DNA of 14,203 nucleotides, from positions 1-14,203 of the forward strand of contig LUCD01000024.1 in assembly GCA_001593925.1 (NCBI GenBank), written 5' to 3'. Every line of letters begins with the position of its first letter. The stretch's first letter is position 1. This document shows positions 1-6,563 of the stretch, piece by piece. The DNA is from Candidatus Bathyarchaeota archaeon B26-1. Its GTDB lineage: Archaea > Thermoproteota > Bathyarchaeia > Bathyarchaeales > B26-1. The translations under genes were made by a program, and so were the position numbers. The notes beneath the pieces were generated by a model. That model was not told the DNA's origin. It worked only from the letters and a program-made list of their open reading frames with translations, and ran no database searches.

Positions 1-441
1 GACTGCCACTCAACCTTCATGAGCCCGTCGCAGTTCAGAGAGTTTGAGCTTCCAAACATGAGGAAGATGATAGAGCTGGCTGATCGCATGGGAGTTCCAG
101 TCTTGAAGCATTCAGACGGAAACGTCGAGCCGATAATGGAGGACATGATAGACGCCGGGATAAAGGGGTTCCACCCCTTCGAGCCTAAAGTTATGGACCT
201 AAAGGAGGCGAAGATCAAGTATGGGGGGAGAATATGCATTCTCGGAAATGTCGATTGTAAATATGTTCTGCCTTTCGGAACAGAGGAGGACGTAAGAAGA
301 GATGTAAGAAGATGTATAGACGCCGCCTCGGAGGGAGGAGGCTACGTACTAGCGTCTAGCAACTCGATACATGCAAATTGTAAGGTTGAAAACGTTTACG
401 CGATGGTTGACGAGGCGAGAAAGTATGGCAAGTACATCTAA
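1..441 (+). CDS. Uroporphyrinogen decarboxylase-family (URO-D) protein, 3' fragment
   Basis: The frame is open from the first base, so this is the C-terminal 146 residues of a gene whose start lies outside the window. The ATG at 19 is internal: the preceding codons read DCHSTF in frame. The segment MSPSQFREFELPNMRKM, followed by HSDGN, GFHPFEP and ILGNVD, matches the second half of URO-D-fold proteins, where a barrel strand ending in H-x-D/C-G-N is followed by a GN-(V/I)-D strand. The family includes haem-pathway UroD and many corrinoid or methanol/methylamine methyltransferases; archaeal copies outside haem operons are mostly the methyltransferase-like type. No downstream partner gene (corrinoid protein, RamA) is visible, so the substrate is unknown. 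The product is soluble and cytoplasmic. The gene ends TAA, with about 120 bp to the next start. Confidence 0.8.
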   Translation, partial: DCHSTFMSPSQFREFELPNMRKMIELADRMGVPVLKHSDGNVEPIMEDMIDAGIKGFHPFEPKVMDLKEAKIKYGGRICILGNVDCKYVLPFGTEEDVRRDVRRCIDAASEGGGYVLASSNSIHANCKVENVYAMVDEARKYGKYI

Positions 442-527
442 AGGATACGTCGCAACATCTTGGCGTCAAAACCTTGTCTGAGAAAGTTATGTATCTAAGT
501 TTAGGAGGCTCGAGAGTATCCCGCTAA

Positions 528-536
528 GTTTATAAC
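528..536 (+). promoter_or_regulatory. TATA-like promoter element of the tRNA thiolase gene
   Basis: GTTTATAAC is centred about 30 bases before the ATG at 562. An archaeal transcript would start near 558, leaving almost no leader. No Shine-Dalgarno motif precedes this ATG, which agrees with leaderless translation. Confidence 0.45.
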
Positions 537-561
537 TCGTCTGCTCTTCATCCCTGTTGAT

Positions 562-1512
562 ATGCCAGCCACTTGCAGTAGATGCCGTTCCGCCGCGGCT
601 GAGGTCAACTTACCGTACGCTAAACTCAGGTTATGTGCTCGATGCTTCAAGGATTTTTATACGAATAGAATTAGGCGTACAGTTGAAGACTTCAAGATGT
701 TTAGGTCAGACGACCGTGTAGGCGTCGCCGTCTCCGGAGGCAAAGACAGTATGGCGCTTCTCCACGGGCTTAAAGAGGCTTTCCCAGCTGCTGAGTTCGT
801 CGCCCTACATGTCGATTTAGGAATAAGAGGTTACTCTGAACATTGCAGGGAGAAGGTTGAGGAGCTCGTAGAGATGTTAGACGTTGAACTTGAGGTCTTC
901 GACCTCCAAAGGGAACTCGGGTTCTCGATAGATGATTTTAAGGACACCTTATACAGACGTAAGGTCTGTTCCGCCTGCGGAACGATAAAACGACACCTCT
1001 TTGAAGTCTTGGCTGGAAGGGCTAAAACGAGGGTTTTGGCTACCGGCCACAACTTAGACGACGTAGTCTCCATGATGCTCAACAACTTCTTCAATAGAAA
1101 TTGGTCTCAACTCGTGAGGTTGAAGCCCGTCTTGGAGCCTTTAATGCCAAATCAGACATTCAAAGTCAAGCCTCTCATAAAGACACCCGAAGACGAGGAC
1201 CTCCTTTACTGCCTATACTCTGAGATTCCGTTTCGAGAAGAGAACTGCCCGCACGCTCATGTAGGGAGGCTTAGAAGGAACAGGGAAACTCTGGAGTACC
1301 TCTCTAAGGACAACCCTAACTTCAAATACCAAATGTTGAGAACTTTCTTAAAGCTGATCCCGATTCTCGAAGGGCACGTTGAGAAGCCGAAGCTAAGGAA
1401 GTGCGAGGTGTGCGGTTACCCCTCTTCTTCTCAGATATGCGCATTTTGCAGGAGGGTCAGGATAGTTAAGGAGGCTAGAAGAACACGAAACAAGGGTGAA
1501 CCGCGTCTATGA
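562..1512 (+). CDS. ttuA: TtuA/Ncs6-family tRNA 2-thiouridine synthetase
   Basis: ATP-pyrophosphatase that adenylates a tRNA uridine and replaces its oxygen with sulfur (s2U54 for TtuA, s2U34 for Ncs6/NcsA). The 316-residue protein has the full architecture: an N-terminal zinc site (C5, C8, C25, C28), the PP-loop SGGKDS (58-63), the conserved GHNLDD (162-167), and a C-terminal zinc site (C281, C284, C293, C296). Three cysteines, C136 and C139 in CSAC plus C229 in ENCP, fit the [4Fe-4S] ligands described for archaeal TtuA. The ATG at 562 gives the first CxxC directly and is preceded by a TATA box at leaderless distance. The stop codon overlaps the next start (ATGA, 1509-1512), so the YkgJ-type gene is coupled. 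Assignment between U54 and U34 specificity is uncertain; the TIGR00269-like family is clear. Confidence 0.88.
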   Translation: MPATCSRCRSAAAEVNLPYAKLRLCARCFKDFYTNRIRRTVEDFKMFRSDDRVGVAVSGGKDSMALLHGLKEAFPAAEFVALHVDLGIRGYSEHCREKVEELVEMLDVELEVFDLQRELGFSIDDFKDTLYRRKVCSACGTIKRHLFEVLAGRAKTRVLATGHNLDDVVSMMLNNFFNRNWSQLVRLKPVLEPLMPNQTFKVKPLIKTPEDEDLLYCLYSEIPFREENCPHAHVGRLRRNRETLEYLSKDNPNFKYQMLRTFLKLIPILEGHVEKPKLRKCEVCGYPSSSQICAFCRRVRIVKEARRTRNKGEPRL

Positions 1513-1880
1513 AGAGCTCCCTTGAAAGCGGGGAACCATGCGTGAGGCATAGGTGCGTGAAATGTTGCATAGAAACCGAGATGCCTCTCACAGAGGAGGA
1601 TATAAGGAGAATCTCAGGCTTAGGATACAAGGCTGAAGAGTTCTCAGTCAGAGACGGCGAAAAATTCAGGTTGAAAAACAAGTTTGGAAGATGCGTTTTC
1701 CTAACAGATGAGGGATGCAAAATCTATGCTTTCAGACCTGAAGGATGCAGGCTCTACCCTCTCGTCTTCGACGACTCTTTGAAGAAGCCCGTTCTAGACG
1801 AGCTCTGCCCATACCGAGAAGAGTTCGGCATCAAAAGAAGCGACCTCGAGAGACTCTTAAGACTTATCGAGAAACTTTGA
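1509..1880 (+). CDS. YkgJ-family cysteine-cluster (zinc/iron-chelating) protein
   Basis: Small 123-residue protein with eight cysteines at 11, 16, 19, 20, 62, 70, 80 and 100. The C-x4-C-x2-CC cluster, followed by GRCVFLTDEGC and a third cysteine before RLYP, is the signature of the YkgJ/UPF0153 family, thought to bind iron or zinc; the biochemical role is not established. The ATG overlaps the stop of the thiolase gene by four bases, so the two are probably translated from one mRNA. Since the thiolase needs an iron-sulfur cluster and two zinc sites, a metal-handling or redox role linked to it is a reasonable inference but not shown. No membrane segment or signal peptide is seen. Ends TGA. Confidence 0.75.
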   Translation: MKSSLESGEPCVRHRCVKCCIETEMPLTEEDIRRISGLGYKAEEFSVRDGEKFRLKNKFGRCVFLTDEGCKIYAFRPEGCRLYPLVFDDSLKKPVLDELCPYREEFGIKRSDLERLLRLIEKL

Positions 1881-1941
1881 AACATGACGGTTCCAGCGAC
1901 CTCCACTACCAAGTAGAGAGTTAAACGGGTCGAGCTCCCTT

Positions 1942-1972
1942 AAAGGGTATTAACCTAGCACCCTTTTTATAT
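1942..1972 (+). promoter_or_regulatory. Hairpin plus T-run overlapping a TATA box
   Basis: AAAGGGT (1942-1948) and ACCCTTT (1960-1966) form a 7-bp inverted repeat with an 11-base spacer, running into TTTTTATAT (1964-1972). As RNA it could end the thiolase/ykgJ transcript. As DNA the TTTTTATAT is a good TATA box for the methyltransferase, whose ATG is at 2002, about 34 bases downstream. A shorter palindrome, CCCTTAAAGGG, overlaps the left arm (1937-1947). Both roles are inferred. Confidence 0.4.
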
Positions 1973-2001
1973 GGAGGAGCCGATAAAAAGATAAAATCTG
2001 G

Positions 2002-2640
2002 ATGGACACCAAGGGTGTTTGGGAGAAGAAACGTAGAGTTATGCGCCACTATGATAGGGTGGCGGCCATCTACGACTTACAGTACAGAGAGGAGCAAGAC
2101 GCCAAGATCAGAGCCGCCTTAGAGTCTCTACATTTAGAGAGGGACAGCCTAATCTTGGATGCAGGATGTGGGACAGGAATCCTTCTTGATCACTTGAGAG
2201 GCTCAACCACCGTGATAGTTGGCGTGGACATATCCTTGGAGGCTCTAAGACAGGCTTTAAAGAGGCCGAGCTTTTCTGACAAGGTTAACCTCGTTCGGGC
2301 CGACGTGGATTACATGCCATTCCCAGACCGGACGTTCGACAATGTCTTCGCAGTAACCCTGATACAGAACGTTCCTAACCCTGAGGCGACCTTGAAGGAG
2401 ATCAGAAGGGTATCCAAACCGGACGCCGCGATAGTCATAACGGGGTTGAAGAAGACCTACTCTCCAGAGGTATTCCTTGAAACCTTGTACAAGGCTGGTT
2501 TAGATGTCTACGCCTTGAAGGATGCGGATCATCTCAAGGGATATGTTGCCCTTTGCCTAAATAAGGAGTGGGTCACTAGAACGCCTCGGTTGGTTGAGAA
2601 CCCGCTGAGAGCTAGAGAGAGCATTACTTCGGCTTTATAA
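2002..2640 (+). CDS. Class I SAM-dependent methyltransferase (UbiE/Coq5-like)
   Basis: 212 residues. Motif I, LDAGCGTG, lies at 52-59, with the acidic end of strand 2 at D76 (VGVDIS), the motif II region ADVDYMPFPDRTFDNV at 100-115, and a later EIRRVSKPD segment typical of Rossmann methyltransferases of the Methyltransf_11 group. The N-terminal MRHYDRVAAIYDLQY resembles the start of UbiE/Coq5-type enzymes. The ATG at 2002 has a TATA box at a suitable distance but no clear Shine-Dalgarno motif. The substrate cannot be read from the sequence: the family covers quinones, lipids, small metabolites and some RNA or protein targets. It stands as a single gene between a hairpin/promoter and another TATA box. 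Confidence 0.8.
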   Translation: MDTKGVWEKKRRVMRHYDRVAAIYDLQYREEQDAKIRAALESLHLERDSLILDAGCGTGILLDHLRGSTTVIVGVDISLEALRQALKRPSFSDKVNLVRADVDYMPFPDRTFDNVFAVTLIQNVPNPEATLKEIRRVSKPDAAIVITGLKKTYSPEVFLETLYKAGLDVYALKDADHLKGYVALCLNKEWVTRTPRLVENPLRARESITSAL

Positions 2641-2646
2641 CAACAC

Positions 2647-2654
2647 ATTTATAC
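2647..2654 (+). promoter_or_regulatory. TATA-like box before the anchored membrane protein
   Basis: ATTTATAC lies 32-39 bases before the TTG start at 2686, just after the methyltransferase stop. It predicts transcription starting near 2676. Confidence 0.35.
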
Positions 2655-2685
2655 CGACTTCTATAACTATTGGTCTCGAGTAGGC

Positions 2686-3366
2686 TTGAAGAGGCTTGAA
2701 CCAGTTAAACGCTTACCGGTTCTCGTATTCTTGACGCTTGTCATATCTCTAGGCATCGCGGGCTATGCGCTCTTCCAGTTTGCAATCGTGAAGCATAGTC
2801 GCGGAGAATATTTTTATCTCGTTACAAGAGAGTTGGAGTTTGAGTTCCCTAAGAACTGGTCGGTCTTTACTCAGGAGTTCAGTAACGAGAGCGGTGAGGT
2901 ATATTACATAGCTGTGTATCCGCCAGCAACTCACAAGCGGTGGGTTAGCATACTATTCGTAGTCTACGACGAAAGGTTTACGGAGTTTTACATGGAGAGG
3001 CATGGGTTGGCTAACACCTCACAAGCCCTTCTCTTTGAGGCTGAGAGAACTTACAACGATATCAAAAGAAGGAATGAGCACGTAACCATGAACCTAACAG
3101 AGAGGGGAACATTAAACATCTCTGGAGTCGAGGCCACCTACCTACTCATAACGTTTAGAGACGGATACGTGGATAATGACGGAGACCTACACAACTTGAC
3201 AGTCATGTTCCTGTCGTGGACGCAGGGAACATCCCAAGGAGAGAAAACATACTATCTGATCTTCTACGGCGTAGAGGAAGAGTGGAGTCAACTTCACATT
3301 CAGAGAATATTCGAGCATTTGTTGAACACCCTCAAGATGAGTGGAAGTAAGGATGGAGACGGTTAG
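2686..3366 (+). CDS. Membrane-anchored extracytoplasmic protein, unknown function
   Basis: 226 residues from a TTG start. A short basic N-terminus (KRLEPVKR) precedes one hydrophobic helix at about 10-35, so the rest most likely faces outside the membrane. The outer domain is rich in aromatic and beta-prone residues, has several N-x-S/T sites (for example NES, NLT, NTS), and includes an F-E-F-P-K-N-W segment near 52-60 that weakly recalls PsbP-like surface domains; I do not assign it to a family. The first downstream ATG would remove the membrane helix, so TTG is preferred. Its end overlaps the next gene by 14-26 bases, so the two membrane proteins are likely co-expressed and may act together. 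The sequence shows no enzyme motif. Confidence 0.65.
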   Translation: MKRLEPVKRLPVLVFLTLVISLGIAGYALFQFAIVKHSRGEYFYLVTRELEFEFPKNWSVFTQEFSNESGEVYYIAVYPPATHKRWVSILFVVYDERFTEFYMERHGLANTSQALLFEAERTYNDIKRRNEHVTMNLTERGTLNISGVEATYLLITFRDGYVDNDGDLHNLTVMFLSWTQGTSQGEKTYYLIFYGVEEEWSQLHIQRIFEHLLNTLKMSGSKDGDG

Positions 3367-4072
3367 AGAGTACCTATCCGAAAAGGCTTCAGTATTGAAA
3401 TACATGGCTCTTGGAGGGTTGATAATCTCCCTCATAGCCTTTGTTCTACGCATAATCCTCCTCGGAGCGATCTACATGATACTGAAAAACTTTGATTGTC
3501 TTGGAGTACGCGTCTATGGTGAGGCTCTCCTAGCGACTACTCTGATCATGATCGGAGGAACCTACATCCCAGGAGGGTTCATCGGCGGACTGTATATAGG
3601 ATACAAGGTTAAGGATGAGAAGTTGCGGATCGTCTTAGTCTTCTCCGCTCTGCTGGGATGCACCGTGCTGTTAGCATCGATGTTCTTCTTCTTGGGTTAC
3701 AGGGTCACGTACTATTTAGAGATGGAGCGAGGGTTGCGCATATCAGTGTTTCTACCTCTCTTGGGGGTTCTCGTCGGAACTTACCTTGGGGGATACTCTG
3801 CTAATTGGGGAAAGGAGGAGGAAGAGATTTCGGAGGGCAAACTTGTCTTGGAGGAGGCTCCTATAAGCCTTGCACTGACGGACATAAGAGGGGTTGGGTC
3901 TAGGAGGGCTAAGAGACTTAGGGCGGCAGGTATAGAGACCGTTGAGGACCTCGTTAAGGCCTCTCCTAGAGTCCTCTCGGCCAAGACGGGAATCCCGGAG
4001 AAGACTATCCAAAGAATTATAGAGCATGCCAAAAGAATGGTTGAGAAAGAATCCTTAAGATCGATGTCTTAA
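3353..4072 (+). CDS. Four-helix membrane protein with C-terminal helix-hairpin-helix domain
   Basis: 239 residues from ATG 3353; a GTG at 3341 in the same frame would add four. Hydrophobic segments lie at about 16-45, 57-84, 94-116 and 127-148, followed by an acidic linker (KEEEEISEGK) and a soluble domain at about 172-232. That domain has a helix-hairpin-helix core, LTDIRGVGSRRAKRLRAAGI, then a second helical unit with KTGIPEKTIQRII, as in Rad51-N/SAM-like or DUF4332-type domains that bind DNA or proteins. The charged linker suggests the domain is cytoplasmic. The start overlaps the end of the preceding membrane-protein gene, and the stop is only 3 bp from the convergent ogg stop. I know no specific function for this combination; anchoring DNA or a protein partner to the membrane is an inference. 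Confidence 0.7.
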   Translation: METVREYLSEKASVLKYMALGGLIISLIAFVLRIILLGAIYMILKNFDCLGVRVYGEALLATTLIMIGGTYIPGGFIGGLYIGYKVKDEKLRIVLVFSALLGCTVLLASMFFFLGYRVTYYLEMERGLRISVFLPLLGVLVGTYLGGYSANWGKEEEEISEGKLVLEEAPISLALTDIRGVGSRRAKRLRAAGIETVEDLVKASPRVLSAKTGIPEKTIQRIIEHAKRMVEKESLRSMS

Positions 4073-4075
4073 CGG

Positions 4076-4729
4076 TCATTTGAAGACGTGACCTGCCTCC
4101 AAGGACCAGAGTAAGAGGTCGAGCTCCGCCATCGGGATTCCAATCTTCTTAGAGAAGACCTTCATATCTCTCTCGATTTCCTCGTAGGTTCTCTTTGGTA
4201 ACGTCTTAGGAATATCATCTATCACTCCAAGCCTCTTCAGGTTCTTAAGGATGTGTCTGTCTAGAACGGCTAGGTTGAGGCCAAGCCCGATGTTCCTCAA
4301 GAAGTGGCTTGCCTCCTTCATTCCAACCCCCTTCACATTCCTCACCAGCCATTCACGTATCCTTAAGGGATCGTTGAAGGTGAGAATTCTATCCTTGATC
4401 TTCAAACGGTCTCCTTCTTTGAAGAGTCTCCGCGCCAAAACTATGTATGAGGCCTTCTTCCTCCTAAACCTTACACCCTTCAAGTATGGTGTTATCTCCT
4501 CTGGAGACCCATCGTATAGGAGGCGGTTCTCCATAAGCCTTGAGACGGCGTTCCAGCAGAGTACGGCCTTCGACTGGGGAGTGCAGAGGCAGAAGCAGAG
4601 TTCGGCGAAGACCTCTTCGTCAGAACGGTTCATAAAGTCCTTGAACTCTTCTATTCTACGGTTTATCTCTTCTCTCCTCTCCTCGTAAAGGCTAAGCAGG
4701 TCTTCCACGTTGAGATCAGGTCTCTCCAT
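4076..4729 (-). CDS. ogg: 8-oxoguanine DNA glycosylase/AP lyase, archaeal Ogg2 type
   Basis: Base-excision repair enzyme that removes 8-oxoguanine and cleaves the abasic site. 217 residues, close to the usual Ogg2 length. The HhH-GPD core is clear: hairpin NVKGVGMKEASHFLRNIG at 131-148, with K138 placed as the Schiff-base lysine and D157 in AVLDRH as the catalytic aspartate. The protein ends in lysine (GHVFK), the C-terminal residue I recall as important for base recognition in archaeal Ogg2 structures. The N-terminal FCLCTPQSKA (46-55) also matches the family. The ATG at 4729 is close to a possible minus-strand TATA (CCTTTATG around 4760-4767). It is divergent from a Nudix gene across a 95-bp region with a strong dyad, and convergent with the membrane/HhH gene with 3 bp between stops. 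Confidence 0.88.
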   Translation of the reverse strand: MERPDLNVEDLLSLYEERREEINRRIEEFKDFMNRSDEEVFAELCFCLCTPQSKAVLCWNAVSRLMENRLLYDGSPEEITPYLKGVRFRRKKASYIVLARRLFKEGDRLKIKDRILTFNDPLRIREWLVRNVKGVGMKEASHFLRNIGLGLNLAVLDRHILKNLKRLGVIDDIPKTLPKRTYEEIERDMKVFSKKIGIPMAELDLLLWSLEAGHVFK

Positions 4730-4762
4730 GCTACTCTACATCTTCCGCGAAAACTCTAACAT

Positions 4763-4790
4763 AAAGGTTAAATCTTCAAGATTAACCTTT
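4763..4790. promoter_or_regulatory. 28-bp dyad in the ogg/Nudix divergent promoter region
   Basis: AAAGGTTA (4763-4770) is matched by TAACCTTT (4783-4790), and inside this ATCTT (4772-4776) is matched by AAGAT (4778-4782), leaving one unpaired A at 4771 and a central C at 4777. Thirteen base pairs of symmetry in 28 bp lie midway between the two start codons and overlap AT-rich promoter-like sequence for both genes. It could be a shared operator or back-to-back promoter elements. Confidence 0.5.
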
Positions 4791-4824
4791 TCCGGTTCTA
4801 GGCTAGTGCGCTGGAGCTGCGGAG

Positions 4825-5331
4825 ATGACGGAATACTTCTACGTCGTGGATAAGGATGACCGAGTTGTCGGGAAGGCGACGAGAGAAGAGTGTCACTCAA
4901 GCAAGAGGTTGATCCACAGGTCGGTCTACGTCTTCCTACTCGACAGTGAGGGGAGACTCTTCCTGCAGAAACGTTCAGCCAAGAAGGATTTGTATCCCGG
5001 ATACTATACGGGCTCGGCCACCGGCCACGTAGAGTATGGAGAGACCTACGAGGAGGCCGCGAGGAGAGAACTTAAGGAGGAACTCGGGATAGATGGTGTT
5101 CCGCTGAAGATGATCTGTAAGTTCAAGTGTTTCTCAGAGATCGAGAGGGAGATATCGGCTCTCTACGTCTGTCGCTATGACGGCCCGGTTAGACTTGACC
5201 GGGAGGAGATCGAGGAGGGAGCCTTCCTTAGCATCGAGGACGTGAAACGTGCAATCCAGAAGGGAGAAAAACTCTTCGCCAAAGGATTCAAGCTGGCTTT
5301 TCAAGAATTCTTAAAGCATGGCAGCGCCTAA
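4825..5331 (+). CDS. Nudix hydrolase (YfcD/Idi-like subgroup)
   Basis: Mg-dependent hydrolase of a nucleoside-diphosphate-linked compound; 168 residues. A perfect 23-residue Nudix box starts at G67: G-x5-E (E73)-x7-R81-E82-L83-x-E85-E86-x-G88-I89. The N-terminal YFYVVDKDDRVVGKATREE and the HRSVYVFL strand (31-38) are typical of the YfcD/IPP-isomerase-like branch. The usual isomerase cysteine and extra C-terminal region are not evident, so hydrolysis is more likely than isoprenoid isomerisation. The ATG at 4825 is preceded by GGAG at 4813-4816 (8-base spacing). Being divergent from ogg makes clean-up of oxidised nucleotides an attractive guess, but substrate cannot be told from the box. Confidence 0.85.
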   Translation: MTEYFYVVDKDDRVVGKATREECHSSKRLIHRSVYVFLLDSEGRLFLQKRSAKKDLYPGYYTGSATGHVEYGETYEEAARRELKEELGIDGVPLKMICKFKCFSEIEREISALYVCRYDGPVRLDREEIEEGAFLSIEDVKRAIQKGEKLFAKGFKLAFQEFLKHGSA

Positions 5332-5332
5332 G

Positions 5333-5343
5333 ATTTATTTATC
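5333..5343 (+). promoter_or_regulatory. TATA-like box of the iron-sulfur flavoprotein gene
   Basis: ATTTATTTATC begins right after the Nudix stop and would start transcription near 5364. The leader then contains GGGGGATC (5367-5374), a Shine-Dalgarno-like match about 7 bases before the TTG at 5381, which fixes that start. Confidence 0.45.
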
Positions 5344-5380
5344 ACCCGCTTTCCTTCGATAATGTTGGGGGATCGTTAGG

Positions 5381-5938
5381 TTGGGCTCGAAGACTCTTGT
5401 CTTAGGAATTTCGGGGAGCCCCCGTAAGGATGGGAACACCGACGTAGCCGTTAAGAAGGTTTTGGAGATTATAAGCCGGCTCAGGGATGTTGAAACTGTC
5501 TTCATCAGGGTAGCCGACTTCAACATCAAACACTGTAGAGGCTGTAGGGAATGTATGAGGATCGGAGAGTGCGCTATAAGGGACGATGACTTCAACCTCA
5601 TACTCGAAAAACTAATGGAAGCAGACATGATAGTTGTGGGAGCCCCCGTCTTCTGGAGCAGTCCACCAGGGGTAATGAAAGATTTTATAGATAGAACCCA
5701 CGGCTTCTACACGGACCCTAAACGCCTTCTGGGTAAGAAGGTGGGAATAATCAGCGTAGCCGCGGACTCAGGCTTTGAGAGCCACGAAGAAATCCTCTCT
5801 TGGATGAGAATCTACGGGGCTGAGATAGTTGGGAAGGTGCGCATCTACGCTCGAGAGAAGGGGGAGATACTCCAGAAGCCGGAGGAGATGGCTAAGCTTG
5901 AGAGATTTGCGAGGCTTTTGGCGGAGAACCTCCAGTGA
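5381..5938 (+). CDS. Iron-sulfur flavoprotein-like NAD(P)H-dependent FMN reductase
   Basis: Flavodoxin-fold protein of 185 residues. The FMN phosphate loop is SGSPRKDGNT (11-20), and GAPVFWSSPPGVMKDFIDR (88-106) is the second flavin-contacting loop. A compact cysteine motif C52-x2-C55-x2-C58-x5-C64 lies between them, matching the C-x2-C-x2-C-x(4-7)-C ligand pattern of archaeal iron-sulfur flavoproteins (Isf) that carry a [4Fe-4S] cluster and FMN and reduce oxidants such as O2 or peroxide. The length is near that of Methanosarcina Isf. The start is TTG with a GGGGGATC ribosome site. It follows the Nudix gene by 49 bp but has its own TATA box. No signal peptide is seen. The physiological electron donor and acceptor are unknown. 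Confidence 0.8.
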   Translation: MGSKTLVLGISGSPRKDGNTDVAVKKVLEIISRLRDVETVFIRVADFNIKHCRGCRECMRIGECAIRDDDFNLILEKLMEADMIVVGAPVFWSSPPGVMKDFIDRTHGFYTDPKRLLGKKVGIISVAADSGFESHEEILSWMRIYGAEIVGKVRIYAREKGEILQKPEEMAKLERFARLLAENLQ

Positions 5939-6089
5939 AGGGTTGAGGATACTCTAAAGTCTAGGAAACATCAGCAATTCTTTATGTTAAGAAGGCTTCT
6001 TCCGCGGAGGTTCAGAGAAGTGCGACGTAGACTTCGTTTGAGAATGGAGCCGTTCATTTGTTATGTTTGATGGATGGTTTAGCGCGACG

Positions 6090-6114
6090 TTTATATATTA
6101 CTAAACGGTAATAT
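6090..6114 (+). promoter_or_regulatory. TATA box overlapped by an inverted-repeat operator (HTH-hsp20 operon)
   Basis: TTTATATA (6090-6097) is a strong archaeal TATA box, predicting transcription from about 6120. A perfect 7-bp inverted repeat, ATATTAC (6095-6101) and GTAATAT (6108-6114) around TAAACG, begins inside it and covers the space between TATA and start site. A repressor bound here would block TBP/TFB or polymerase. GGAGGCG at 6121-6127 is the ribosome site for the GTG at 6135. Autoregulation by the encoded HTH protein is inferred. Confidence 0.6.
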
Positions 6115-6134
6115 TATCGTGGAGGCGAAGCGCC

Positions 6135-6548
6135 GTGACTCTGAAACTTCAATTACTGCGAGACGGCGAAGTCATCTTTGAGGTCCCGCTCTCCCCGGTA
6201 GACTGGCCGAAGAAACTGCTGAGAGACGAATTCAAGGAAGCCGAAGAGGACTTCCAGAAGCTTTCAAAAATATTTGACGCCCTCTCACATGAAACCCGTC
6301 TGAGGATGATGAGGATGCTCATCGAGGACGACGATCTTACAGTGAGCTTCAGTAGGCTCATGCGGGACTTGGAATTGAACCCCAAAACCGTCTGGGAGAA
6401 CGCGAGAAAACTGAGCGAGAGCGGGCTTCTCCTGAAGACTGGAAGAGGGAGATACAGATGTTCAGAGTTTGGGCAGGGAGCCTTCATGCTGATGAGCCTC
6501 ACCTTGAGACGGTTAATGGAACTCCTAGAAGAGATGGAAGAGACTTGA
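6135..6548 (+). CDS. ArsR-type winged-helix regulator upstream of hsp20
   Basis: 137 residues with a winged helix at about 44-112: FDALSHETRLRMMRML, then a recognition-helix region around LNPKTVWENARKLSESGLL and a wing KTGRGRYRC. The N-terminal 20 residues form a beta-rich lead-in, and the last 25 (LTLRRLMELLEEMEE) a helix suited to dimerisation. No metal-binding cysteine pair of the classical arsenic/zinc sensors is present; the only cysteine is in the wing. It lies 15 bases before hsp20 (start to stop) and has an operator-like dyad at its own TATA box. This arrangement is comparable in logic to the Phr heat-shock repressor of Pyrococcus, which controls hsp20 and itself, although homology to Phr is not established here. 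Start GTG 6135 is fixed by GGAGGCG. Confidence 0.78.
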   Translation: MTLKLQLLRDGEVIFEVPLSPVDWPKKLLRDEFKEAEEDFQKLSKIFDALSHETRLRMMRMLIEDDDLTVSFSRLMRDLELNPKTVWENARKLSESGLLLKTGRGRYRCSEFGQGAFMLMSLTLRRLMELLEEMEET

Positions 6549-6550
6549 AA

Positions 6551-6560
6551 GGAGGTGATC
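6551..6560 (+). promoter_or_regulatory. Full-length Shine-Dalgarno deciding the hsp20 start
   Basis: GGAGGTGATC is complementary to the 16S 3' tail over its whole length. The in-frame GTG at 6555 lies inside this element and so is unlikely to be the start; the TTG at 6564, 3 bases after it, is the better choice. Confidence 0.7.
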
Positions 6561-6563
6561 GAC

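Noticed and set aside
4825..5331. Nudix protein as type 1 isopentenyl-diphosphate isomerase
   Set aside because: The Nudix box is complete as in hydrolases; the isomerase active-site cysteine context and extra helices are not evident and no isoprenoid genes are nearby.
5989..6001. AAGAAGGCTTCTT palindrome before the regulator gene
   Set aside because: Only 13 bases with almost no loop, about 90 bases from the promoter; no functional context, likely chance.
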